A stretch of 64,000 bases of DNA. Source: Cristatella mucedo (Eukaryota; Bryozoa; Phylactolaemata; Cristatellidae). The notes under the pieces were generated by a model that saw only the letters and a program-made list of their open reading frames with translations, was not told the origin of the DNA and ran no database searches. The position numbers were made by a program, and so were the translations under genes. The stretch spans positions 122,501 through 186,500 of the forward strand of contig WPIO01000170.1 in the NCBI GenBank assembly GCA_009760855.2, given 5' to 3'. Numbering within the stretch: the first letter of the stretch is position 1; each line of letters starts with the position of its first letter. Shown piece by piece: positions 20,969-32,000 of this stretch.

Positions 20969-21690
20969 TGGATCGGATGTAATGGCTAGCTCCAGTGGCA
21001 GACCTAAATTCCGTGCGCACAGCGACATTCGCACAACAGCATCACCTATTAATTTTTAATAAAAATATTGTTCATTTGTAAAGCACTATAAGAGAACTTA
21101 ATCTTTATTCGGGCGCTTCACATATGCCACAGGGATCGAGCCCACGAATTTGGTCATCAAATACATTCACTTTGACCTCGGTCCTTTAAAGGCGAGCATC
21201 TTTACCACTGGCCCAAATCAAGGCGGCGAATTAGAAGAGCAAAGCCTTATATTCCAGCCACACACTTGGGGTGTCGTATAAGCAACAGTTCCGTTTTATC
21301 ATCGTTTAGCATAAGGATATTTCCATGCATCAAGGATCGAATGTCTGCAAGGCAAGCATTCAGTTTATTAGTCACTGCTGCAGATTCCGACGGTTTAAAG
21401 GAAAAATACAGCTGAGTATTGTCAGCATAAAAGGGATAGCCTATATTCCACGGGCCCCATATCACTTTTACCAGGGGCTCTGTATATGTAAGTAACAGCG
21501 AAAGGCCGAAGGCGGACCCTTGCTAGATAGGTGTCAAGTCTGGTGAATGAGACATGACCTCCACATGACAAGGATTGAAAACGATCGGACAAGTACGATT
21601 TGATCTACGCCAGTACCTCATCTACCATACCGATCGCTGTTCTCAACTGTTCAAGAAGGATATCGAGATCAGTGGGATTACCAATCAACC
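20969..21690 (-). mobile_element. LINE-B RT fragment, interrupted by SINE2
   Basis: 20969-21050 and 21236-21690 are contiguous in the 33-36 kb LINE-B copy. The minus strand encodes 'GYPFYADNTQLYFSFKPSES' (the second catalytic Asp of YADD is Asn) and '[19 protein letters not shown]'. It is inactive. Confidence 0.85.
21055..21225 (-). mobile_element. SINE2 copy inserted in LINE-B
   Basis: On the minus strand the tRNA-like head has A box 'tgggccagtggtaaagatgc' and B box 'gtgggctcgatccc'. It is followed by 'ggcatatgtgaagcgcccga' and 'taagttctcttatagtgctt', which parallel the LINE-A 3' end. Confidence 0.85.
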
Positions 21691-21924
21691 TGCCGTTTAG
21701 CCAGAAGTGCTGGAAACCAGAACCGATCAATCCCCCGATGCACTACATTGCCACATCAAAGGACATGGGTTATAGCGGATCAGCCTGCCTAAAATCCGCC
21801 GATGATAGGCACGGTGCCATGTGTTGATGTCGCGCGTGCAGCAAGACAAACGAGTCGGCAACGCCTCTCGATAAAACCACAGACGTCCTCGCCAGCGTGT
21901 CATCCGCTTAATAGGGCACTATTC
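21691..21924. other. Short unassigned spacer
   Basis: Nothing recognised. Confidence 0.3.
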
Positions 21925-22200
21925 AAATTATTATTACTAAATAGCGGAGTTTGTGGAATACAGACGGCACGTTCGATAATACGTTTATAGAGTGCCTCAA
22001 GAGAACCGAATCTCTCTCAAGGCACTTTACAAATGCAGCATATACAGCATTACCAAATATTTGGTGGTAACAACATCCGCAAGCATCTCAGGCTGCAGGC
22101 ACACCAAGCAGCAGGCACAAGCCAGTAAGCAGGTACAGGCACGTGAAGGACGAATCGCAAAAGACAGACCGAATGCCGTAATAGAAAGGTGCGCGTGTAG
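21925..22200 (-). mobile_element. Old, degenerate LINE-A 3' end
   Basis: 'atagagtgcctcaagagaac', 'aatctctctcaaggcacttt' and, further on, 'aaggacgaatcgcaaaagac' are diverged versions of the tail motif and 3' UTR. Confidence 0.65.
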
Positions 22201-22392
22201 CCATTCTTTCATTGGGTAGTGTCACTTGCCAACGGATAATGCCAAAAAGCGTACAAGTAGTGTGTCATTACCTTGCTTTTAGAATTAGATCGCACTTTTC
22301 GATCCCTAAAGCCGCACAGGCTCGAAACCTCGAAGAGCATGGCTACAATCCGCTTCAGACGCGACCATTTCATGCTCTTCCAACTTGAGTTC

Positions 22393-22470
22393 CTACGCGC
22401 CTAGCAAGAGATTGAGTCCTACGATGGCGCTTTATCAAGTACATTGATATTATTATTATCACTGTTATTC
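22393..22470 (+). mobile_element. LINE-A tail only
   Basis: 'gcctagcaagagattgagtc', 'ggcgctttatcaagtacatt' and (ATT)n. Confidence 0.75.
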
Positions 22471-23214
22471 CGGTGGCGATCGTAAACGCTTCTCGGCCTT
22501 CGCCGCTCAAGCGCAGCTCCCAGAGCGTGTCGGCGAAGCTCCGCGAGCTCGCGGGATACTGTCTCGTCGCGTAGGGATCCAGATCCAGCACCGATCCAGC
22601 ACCGATCTAGGACGATCGAGTCAATGCCAAGCAATGATTGCTCGCTCTACACCCCTCATCGACTCGCCGAGGACTTCATAATTAGCAACAAGCGATTAAG
22701 GCATACGGCAACCTGACCGCAAAGTGACGCGACAGCAGCTGCTCACCGACATGTAAGCAACGGTGTTTGGTTCAATTACTCCCACGAAGGGAGTGGGCAG
22801 TTCCCTGACGGACTGCAAGACCGGACCTACCCTTGGCAGCAGCCGAGCAGGCACCGGCTGCCGACCAACACATCAAAAAGGGCTTACAAACTCCTGTAAT
22901 CCGTTTGACTCATATTCAGCTTTTAAATGTATTACAAAGTATACGAGCAATCGATATTGGATTCATTGAATAATAAATTTTGAATTTGTAATTACTCATC
23001 AGCAGGTGATGCCCTCTCTTACTGGGAACGCGGTTGTTACCCTTGACTCCTGGTTTAGGAATAGGGACCGCCGTGCTGCCGAGCTTGAGATGCTGTCTGA
23101 GACTTCGAGCCGCGCATTAATACCGGCGACTCGGTGCGTGGGATTCGCAAATGCGCCAGGCGATCTTAATCGCTCACCATTTAAGGAGATCAAACTTGAA
23201 TAGCGAATGATAAA
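22471..23214. other. Unassigned interval
   Basis: Contains a short tandem 'ccagcaccgat' pair near 22586. No gene was recognised. Confidence 0.35.
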
Positions 23215-23960
23215 GATCCAATGTCAGATCGGAGCGGCAGCGTGGCCGGAGCGTCAGAGCGAGGCCAAAATCTAGCCAGACGAGTTCAGATTGAGCGTCG
23301 GCGGAGCCAGACAGCGAGTCGGCTAGCTAGTGACCTACCGGGTTTGTGCCTCCGCCACTTAGAGAGGAGTGCAGGTGACAAGTAAACTGCCGACGACGGC
23401 AGGAGTTATTATGAAGTCGGGCATTCGGCTCAAAATGCGTACGCCAGGCTAAGGACACAGTCGTATACGACCACGCGGGGATTTTTGTACACAAGGTAGA
23501 AGGAGAAATGTTTTACCGGGGTAGGTAGCGGGCAATCATTAGAGCGGCGGTAAGGCAATAGCAGTTTTCCGCTGAGCCACTGAGAGCCTGAACCCGCCTG
23601 GCGTAATTGTGCAGCTGCGTATATAGGGCAATGTCTCTACGCTTGACGTGGCGAGTGTTCGCGAGCGAGGAGTGTGGCAGTGTGATCCAACTAGACGCGA
23701 AGCTACATAATGCGCCGGCGAATACAGTTTAGTAAAATCATCAGTGTGTATTTGGTATTTTGTTCAGACTCACGCTAAATAACTCGCGACCCCTCGGCCA
23801 CGGTAAGTAGGTTAGCGCCGGAAACGCTGTAGGCAAGGCGACCTGCTATGCTGAACAAAGCGCACCGAACCGGTTTTCGGCAGTGGGCTACGCATGTTGT
23901 AAGCGGCAGGAACTCCTCGTCCGCCACGCGTTCGGCGTTATAGTCTGCCGATTTCATGTA
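23215..23960 (+). mobile_element. LTR-like GC-rich block with leader
   Basis: It shares ordered segments with the block at 24460-25540: 'ggcgagtgttcgcgag' / 'ggcgagtgtccgcgag', 'ctagacgcg', 'gcgaatacagtt' / 'gcgaatgcagtt', and 'ggcaaggcgacctgct' / 'ggcgaggtgacctgct'. The pattern fits a diverged LTR plus untranslated leader. No gag or pol follows. Confidence 0.45.
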
Positions 23961-24261
23961 TACAACATTGCGAAAAAGTGTGTCTGCTTAGACAGGAATA
24001 CCGCTACCATGCCAGTCAGAAATAATTGTTATTTTTTATGACTGCTTGGCGGAGAGACATTCCTACCTCCGAGGAGAGACGGGCGTAAGGGCACGTTGAA
24101 GTGCATCTTGCAAAGAACGACTGCGAAGGCGCACAGCGAGCGCGATTTATTGTTTCGCTCAGAAGCTAATTAGCCTTCGTAAAGCCAGAATATGAAAGGC
24201 GCAGGGAACGGCACGGTGTAGGTTTGGGTTAATTGCCCTACCAACAGGTATGGTCCCCGCG

Positions 24262-24404
24262 GCCTGCCCCCCCCCCGGCCTGCCCCCGAGGCCTGCCCCC
24301 GAGGCCTGCCCCCGAGGCCTGCCCCCGAGGCCTGCCCCCGAGGCCTGCCCCCGAGGCCTGCCCCCGAGGCCTGCCCCCGAGGCCTGCCCCCGAGGCCTGC
24401 CCCC
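24262..24404. repeat. 13-bp minisatellite (gcctgcccccgag)n
   Basis: Nine perfect units (24278-24394) flanked by C-run variants. Because 13 is not a multiple of 3, every frame cycles through the same 13-residue Pro/Arg-rich peptide; this explains the open frames here on both strands, which I do not call as genes. Confidence 0.95.
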
Positions 24405-24459
24405 CGCGGGTGAAATGCAATTTCGTGTTGGTCAGAGGAAGGTGACCTTTTTCCCGAAC

Positions 24460-25540
24460 TGTATACGAAGGCGAGGTTTCAGCAGCTGGAAATTTCAGCG
24501 TGAGGGAGCAGCCCGGAGTCAGGCGGCCAGAGGCGGCCAATCAGCGGAGGGGCGTCAGCGGAGCTGGCTTTGAGCATTTGCCGCGCAGTCAGCTGGGCAG
24601 ATACATAAGCCACCTATCGGCAACGGCAGGATGTCAGAAATTGTATAATAATAATAATAGTAATACTAACAATAATACACTTAATAGAGCGCCCTCAGAG
24701 AACTCAATCTTTTTCTAGGCACTTTACATTTGGGTTGTTTGGCCAGAAGGCTCTAGACGCGGACAGGGGAAGTTGGATACGTTATCGAGATTAGGCGTTC
24801 TGATTTGCTGGTTAGTAATTGAAGCGGTATCTTTTCCAGGTAGGGCAACGATATCTGCATTTTCCTGCTCTTCGAGGTCTTGCTCTTCTTTCCTGCGAGG
24901 GGGTGGAAGGAAGAAAGTTTCCCTGGGTAGGGAGAGACCTCCCGTTGGAGCAGCGTTCGGGTTACCGCGCTGGCTTGTGCGCAGTCGTCGGAAGAAATTG
25001 ACCGTTGGCATTCAAACGCTTGATCGGCCCGCGAAACGCCCGGCTTAGGTGCTGGCCGTGCCTAAAAAATTGGGGCAGCATTTCCTTTGTAACATCGCCG
25101 TTAGCATTAATCAGGTCCGTGTGCCTGACGAGGCGAGTGTCCGCGAGGATTGCGACGATTAGGTCGAGCTAGACGCGCAGAGGCACGGTCTGCTCGCGAA
25201 TGCAGTTCAATGCAATCTGTGCTTGGTTCAGCTCACTCCAGCGAACCCTCGAACTTTTGGCAGCGGCAAGTAGGGTAGCGCCAGAAATTCTGAAGGCGAG
25301 GTGACCTGCTTATTTCGCACCCAGCGTACCCGTTGCCGGCACTCCGCCATGGGCTACACCGCTTGGCAAGCGGAGGAATGCGCCGCACTCGGTGCGTTCG
25401 GTGCGACAATTAGAGGTTGCGGGTTTCGAGCATCTGAATTTGCCGACCAGGTAGCACCCACATAAAAATGGAAGGCGTTTCAGATGGCGGAAGAGCTGTA
25501 ATCCGGTCGGCGAACCTTCACCGTGCAAGCAGCGAAATTC
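24460..25540 (+). mobile_element. LTR-like GC-rich block, split by a LINE-A tail
   Basis: Related to the blocks at 11.3 kb ('gaagtttcagcagcttcagc' there, 'gaggtttcagcagctggaaa' here) and 23.2 kb (see that entry). It is interrupted by LINE-A at 24646-24735. Confidence 0.45.
24646..24735 (-). mobile_element. LINE-A tail nested in the LTR-like block
   Basis: (AAT)n containing 'agtaatactaac', then 'agcgccctcagagaactcaa', 'tctttttctaggcactttac'. The same tail variant occurs at 58138, suggesting a subfamily. Confidence 0.85.
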
Positions 25541-25544
25541 GTGC

Positions 25545-25965
25545 CGTCACAGCATTTAGTGAATCTCTTTGATTCGACCTTTATGTGCTTAAGCGTGCTG
25601 ACACTGTGCATACTGCCACTTACCATACTTGCATGCTGACCCTGTGCCTGGCACCCCTTAACTTAGGTGAGCGTGATGGCTCGCTAGGTAAGGCGGTTGC
25701 TTTTCACGACCTCAGCCCGAGGTCGTGAGTTCGAATCCTGTGGTGGGCGACCCTTTATCGTGGCTGCAAGCATTAGCGAAGCCGCAAAGGCTCTTATGTC
25801 ACTATACAAAAGAGGCTGTTTTAAAGCTAGTCTTTCTATAACTATGTTATTCTTGTTTTCATTGAGCATACTACCACTGACCATTCGGTTGCGTTCCTTT
25901 GCAGCACATGTAAAGACGCCTAGAAAGAGATTGAGTTTTCCGAGGGTGTATTATTATTATCATTT
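25545..25965 (+). mobile_element. LINE-A 3' UTR and tail, split by SINE1
   Basis: 'agcatttagtgaatctcttt' to 'ctggcaccccttaac', then SINE1, then 'atgttattcttgttttcatt' to the tail motif and (ATT)n. The two parts are contiguous in other copies, for example 48885-49165. Confidence 0.9.
25665..25832 (+). mobile_element. SINE1 copy nested in LINE-A
   Basis: Well preserved: A box 'gtgatggctcgctaggtaag', a hairpin 'acgacctcagcccgaggtcgt', B box 'gagttcgaatcc', body and 3' end. 'aact' flanks both sides and may be part of a target duplication. Confidence 0.9.
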
Positions 25966-26164
25966 TTCATGGTGGAGAGGCTAACGAGGGTGCTGGGCAA
26001 CAGCGCAGTGTCCCCGTGCAGGCTTGAATGCCTTTCTCACTGGGAGGCCGGCTGCAGCGGGACGGGGGGGGGGGGTCGGGGCGGGTCGGTGCGGGGAGCA
26101 TAGGCAGCAGCGGCTCCTCTTTTAAAGCTCCCCGTGGATGCCTTTCACATGGGGGCTCCAGAGG

Positions 26165-26193
26165 CGAGAGAGAGAGAGAGGGAGAGAGAGAGA

Positions 26194-26286
<93 letters not shown>
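26165..26286. repeat. (GA)n microsatellite, about 120 bp
   Basis: Nearly uninterrupted purine tract; the RE- and SL-rich frames here are artefacts of it. Confidence 0.98.
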
Positions 26287-26288
<2 letters not shown>

Positions 26289-28908
26289 CTGCGGCTAAGA
26301 AATCGCAAACAGATCTGGGCCAGCTGTAAGCCGCTAAGCAGCGATGATCCGAGGCGGGCTCTAGCCACAGGAAGTCGCCAGAAGGTTGCCATAGCTTAGC
26401 GACGTTGATCCCAATCGCTCTGGCGCGGGTCATCGATGAGAACAAAAGGCATTTTTAGCCCTCTCCCTCGAAAGCCCGGAAGGAGCTACCAGATTTAGAG
26501 GAGCGAATCTACTTTACAAGCTTGTGGAGCGGGCGCCTGCCACCCGAAAAGATGAGGCGTTTTTATAGAGAGAGTTGAGCCATTTTTTCTTAGATGTGTG
26601 TTTAGGCTGGCGTCTTAAAGAGCTGCGCCTCGGCGTGCAAGTTTCGCGATGCTTTCCAGAGAGCGACATGATTTTTGAGGGGGCTGTCAATATTTCTTTG
26701 AATGCTGAACAGGCAATTCATTTTAGGCTAGTCTATAGGGGCCTGACGCTTGCAGACTGTCAGAGGGAGGCTTGAGGCTCTCAGGCCTCATCCTTTTTTA
26801 GTAAGCCGTAAAGGCTTTCGGGCGTCGAGCCTTTGGCATGCAGCTTCTGCTCTGTCCGTACGTTTTTAGAAAAAGTTCGACTCAAATTTAGATTATAAGT
26901 GCTGAAATATACAGTTTCCACAGGAAGAGGCTAATGTTTTTGGGTGGGCTTTCGAGTGAAGGCCTCGATTTTTTGCCCCCCCCCGCTCTTATCGAAAAGT
27001 CCAGCGCCTCGTTACGAAATCCTTGTTAGGCTTTAAGGTGAGCCGGAGCACGTTGGCGCTGTAGGCCCCAGGGTCTAACTCTATCCAGGAAAGGAAGAGT
27101 GTAGTAAATGGAAATACGGTTTAAGAAGGATATTTTTTAATACGGCCGTGAAATGCAGGCCCAAAATGGAGGCACTTCACGCTCGAAGTATTTTTTCCGG
27201 GTATTTTCCTGCGCACTCGCTCCCCTCTCGAGGTCACTCTCATCTCTAAAGCATACAAAGTTAACCTTAAGCACCATAACTTAAGCCATTCAAGCCAAGC
27301 ATCTGGAAGAGCGGTTAACTTCGAAATTGGGCCCTGCACTGCATCAGCTAGGATTTATTTATTTATCCTTTAATAGCTAATCGGATTTTAACCGGAAGTG
27401 TGGTGTCGTTACAGCGTATCCATTTATAACTTTAGTGAGGTTCGCGTGGGGGTTCCCGCAGCCCCATTCGCAGTCGTTCGGTCGAATCTCTCGTGAGTGC
27501 CTGCATGCTGCCGTACGCACTTTGCTTGCATACTGCCGTATAGTTTTCGAAAGGCAGATTAATTATGTATGCGCCGCGATTTCCTCTTGCCTGTGGTACT
27601 TGGGTAGGTGTTTGGTCAATCGCTGGTCATCGGTGCCGATCGTTGATGTTGGTCCGCTCTTGATGCTTGTTCGGGACAACATCCGTAGCAGACGAAATCC
27701 ACCGGGAACAAAATCCGTTGAACGTGAACATGAACGTTGTTGCAGGTTGAAATGGTGCACTGTGTTTCAAGTTGTGTAATAGTTTGATTCCAAAATACGT
27801 TGCTGCGTAAAACATTTTACGAGTAAATTTCTTACTCGTCCTATTTATTCGTGCCAGGGATGAGATTTAATCGCCCTAGATAAAGCCTTTCGGCCGTCGC
27901 CGGCCTTACGCAGTGTGAGTTAAATGCACATTTTTGCTCGCACTGGCCCTTTAGAAATTAATTGACTTACGAAGTGCAGCAGTACTGGCAAAATTGGCCG
28001 TAAATACTTGGGTCTACAATTAGTACCTGTTGGCGAAAAATATCCAGTAGTCATCGATGTACACACGTTCTACTATGGGTCTTGTTGACAGGCAGGAGGT
28101 CTGATAGCAGGTACATTGCATACTGCTGTGTAATTTCATCTAGCATGACCGGAACCCAACATTTTGGAGCACCTGGATCCCGACCGTAGCTCCAAGAAAG
28201 TGAGCGCGCTGTACATAATTATACATCGTGCTGCTCACAAGCATTGGCTTATAGCGGCTATTTCATGAGCGCTCGGCTCTAATTCAGCTGCCAGCTCATT
28301 GTTCGTAATCCAGGTTCAGCGGGCAAGACCCTCGTCCATAATCGCATGGCATTGCAGCGAGGTGACATTACATGCTTGGTTCATACATCTAAGCTGATGT
28401 AAATTATATTTTCGCATGCACCAATCTTATTGTGAAAGATAAAGGGAGAGAACAATGGAGGGACGGGGTTAGTGAGTGAGAAAGACAAGAGATATTGACT
28501 AACAGACAAAGAGGCTGGCAGGCGGGCTTACGCGCACGCTCGCTTGCACTCGTGCATGAATGCTCGCACGCACGCACGAACAAGTGGCCAGCTGTATTTA
28601 CCTAGAGAATTGATGCCTACAATTTACAGAGCAAAATCTGCTTGATTTATGGTAATGTTGTCAGCAAGCTCTGTGGTTACGTATGTCGAATTAGTATTCC
28701 CAAGAACTCGTGGTCAGCCTACTGTTAAAGCATTTGATTGGCAACTGCAGGATCCCTCTGACAACCAGCCAAGAGCGACTTAATGGTTATCGCTGGTCAC
28801 GATGACAATGCTTCCATGACATAGACGTGTGTGCAGTTGTGTCAGTCTGGTAAACTTTATTCTGTGGCCAGCACTAGTTTCGTGTTTGTACATTGCTTTT
28901 GAAGCTCT
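26287..28908. other. Region upstream of DENR
   Basis: No transposon or ORF with recognisable motifs. The DENR promoter and 5' UTR should lie at its right end. No TATA box or CpG cluster is evident near 28.8 kb. 'tgtacattgcttttgaag' at 28887-28904 could be a 3' splice site for an upstream non-coding exon. Confidence 0.4.
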
Positions 28909-29005
28909 ATGGCTGCCCCCGAAGTAAAGCCTGGGCCACAGTTCATGGACCTTGCCGGCCCTGCACCGGACGTGCAGTATCCACTTCGCCTGCAGTACTG
29001 CGGAG
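28909..29005 (+). CDS. DENR: DENR coding exon 1
   Basis: Starts '[12 protein letters not shown]' and ends '...YPLRLQYCG' plus one base, at the donor G|gtaag. It supplies the first zinc cysteine. The stop TGA at 28900-28902 is in frame upstream. The start context is weak (T at -3, G at +4). Confidence 0.93.
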
Positions 29006-32000
29006 GTAAGACATGCATGTCATTTTCATCGATGTCCCTGTGACTAGCATTGGTAGCTGCTGCTTGTGCACCTGCATTAAGATACCGTATCGATGATCAC
29101 CAGTCGGTTTGGCCCACGCGACTTGGCTGCTGACGGGTTGAAAGTTTTCTCCTGACCCCTGCTGAGTTTAAAGCTCTCGGAAGCAGGATTGATCACTTGG
29201 TGCAATGCAATTCATTACTCTGCCTTGCCGTCTGTGTGAATGACAGCTTGATGGCCCGGGCCATTTGTTGATAACTAAAACATGCGGGGACAAGTGTTTG
29301 AGAAAGGTGAGAGAGGGATGCATAGAGGGCTGACTCTCTGTAAATCCGGGGCTTTGCCTGCTGAATGCGCATTGACACTGAATGACATTAGCTTATGATT
29401 CTGCAGATTACTGCTCTCTAGTAAAACTGCACTTTATTCACCGAGATTCATTTCTTGCATTACCCGTTATGGGCTATAGCATTTCCTGCTCGTCAGCAAA
29501 CTATCTGTCGACTTTGTGGGAGTGATGCCAGGGCTCTGTGCTGAGAAGCATTTTTAAGGTTTATTGTTTGCCAGGATCGTTAAATTAACATACAGCGACA
29601 GTAATATGGCACAGGCTTACCAGTCGGTGTGGGTAAATATGCGCCCATATCTTCCACCACTGCCTTCTCTTGTTACCCTAGGTAAGGAAATGCCCACATG
29701 TAGCCTCTTACTCGTCATTTTTGTGAGCTGCATTCTGAATGGATAGTGTACAATTGAAACCATCAATGATGGTCTGACGGCCATTCCCGGAGCTGCTGGG
29801 ATTGTTGGCACTGCCTCAGCCATGTTCTTCGTAGCTAGTCGCTAGCAGCTTTAGTTGATAGCAGTTGTAGTAGTAGTTTGCTTTTGCAATTTTCTGCAGT
29901 TTCAATCGCACAAAATCTTTGCCGGCAGCCGTGCACTTTGCCAACGGGCCTGCCTACCTGCATATCTTCTTGCTTGCACTAATTTATTTAATCGAATGGC
30001 CATAAAAACCTGCCAGTGTTAATGCCTGTCGAAAATTTCAAGGCAAAACCTTCCTGGCACATCAGTTGACTGTCGGTCCAGATTGGAAGGTTTTCATTTT
30101 ATATATTTTCCCGTTAAAGTTAAACGTTTTTTCGAAATAGTTCCCCCAGCAGCAGTTTTTCGAGTCCTTTATTTACAAAGATGCGTTTGCCACTGTTGCC
30201 CAGCAATGAATGCTGCAACACTATGTTCTTTTTTTTATTTCTGCCATTAAACTGTAATGGTGTCATGCAAGCTTTCGCTTGTTTGTTGACCTCTGCAGAA
30301 TCCCCAGTTAAGCCCTGACGTAAGTTAAATGTCATAGCAACACGTTTTTGCAAAGCCAAATCTGTTCTTCGAAGTTTGCATTTTTATGACCCTTGTCATT
30401 TCGATCGTTTGTCAGCGTGGCTCGACTGCAGCCTGCTCCCTCTTTTCTATCGTTCAAAAAAGTACGATAGAAAAAAAAGTACGATAAAAAGTTGCCACTG
30501 CTTCTCAGTAGCGTGACCTGCGCACTGCTTGGATGTCACGAGCGCTCTGTGGCTAGCCACCTTGCTATTTTGCCTGCCAAATGGAATCCCACAGATTCTT
30601 GCTTTCATGAAGGAGGAAATCTTCCTGGCTTTGCCCATCTCTCAGCACTCGTTAGCTAGTCTACCATATCCAAATTTGTGTGCAAAGGAAGCTTTCTGGG
30701 AAATGTCAGTGCACAGACACAAACTGTCGATGCATGTGCCGTTATTTCGAGGTTTACTCTCATTGGTTAAACTTACTAGTTAAGGGCAAACCAAAGTGTG
30801 ATTTGGAAACAGGAAAACCTAATGTTCAAAATCGGCTCTGCCATCATATTATTTGTTAAATCTTGGTGTCCTGCCCGAAAGTGACCTTTCATTAGACGGC
30901 CACACCAGTTCCTCAGTCAGGTCGGCCTACTTTCAGCTAAATAGCATTGCTAAAATTCGGGTTCACTTTAGACGGGGATACTACATCTAAATCGGTCCAT
31001 CCATTTGTGACATCCCGCGTCGACTTCTGTAACTCACTGCTTGCTGGTCTACCGGCATGTGCTATCAGTAGCTTACAGTTTTACAGTTGGTGCAAAACTC
31101 TGCAGCTAGGCTTGTCTGTCGTGAGCTTCACACTTGCCGCATCGCACCACTTCATGACGACCTGCAATGGCTCCCAGTCAAGCAACGCATCGACGTCAAG
31201 GTTTTGTCACTCACTTTCAGATCCCTTCATTCTCTAGCTCGAGCCTTCCTATCAGATCTACTTCCCCACCAGGCTAAGCATCGTACCGCCTGCTTGTCTG
31301 AATTGAATCGTTCAGCTACACCTCTTATGAAAATCAAATTCTTTGGAGACTGCCTTTAGTTCATATGCTCCCAAATGCCTTGAACTCACTTCGACTGGCA
31401 TCACGATCCCTTGACTTGACGACATTAAAAAAGAGCCAAAAAGGCATCTGTTTATGACAGCATTTAGTAGGTCCACGTGATTCTATTTGTGCTGACACTG
31501 CGCATGCTGCCACTAACCATATTTGCATGCTGACCCTGTGCATGTCACCTCTAACCATGCTATGCTTACTGTCATTGAGCATGCCACCAGTAACCATTTG
31601 ATCATGCTCCTTTTGCAGCAAATGTGAAGTGCCCAGAAAGAGATTCAAGTTCTCGGAGAGTGCTTTATAAATGTATTATTCTTATTATTAAACACCGTGG
31701 TTAAAGATATTATTCCACTCTAGAAAGGTATTTCATAGAGGAGTTGGCTTCTTCTGCTCCTGAAGACGATAGACAGTACCTCGGCTTGCAAGTATCTCAA
31801 CATATTAGTGTTTTGAGATACGAGCTGTCTCTCGGCCGATTTTGTGCCTTGAGTTTCGAGCTAATATTCGGGTTACGAGCCAGCTTCAGATACTCCACCA
31901 CTAATTGCTGCAGTGAACGTCACACTGTGTGTGCTTACTCATGCCACTAAGGGTAGGGCAGTGAACAACGTTCCCTTGCACCGATGGTTCGCTCCCAGAC

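Noticed and set aside
24233-24573. Proline/arginine-rich ORFs, and a CRISPR-like look of the repeat
   Set aside because: This is a head-to-tail 13-bp minisatellite without spacers.
26028-26445. Arg-Glu and Ser-Leu repeat ORFs around the GA tract
   Set aside because: They are microsatellite translations with no coding signal outside the repeat.
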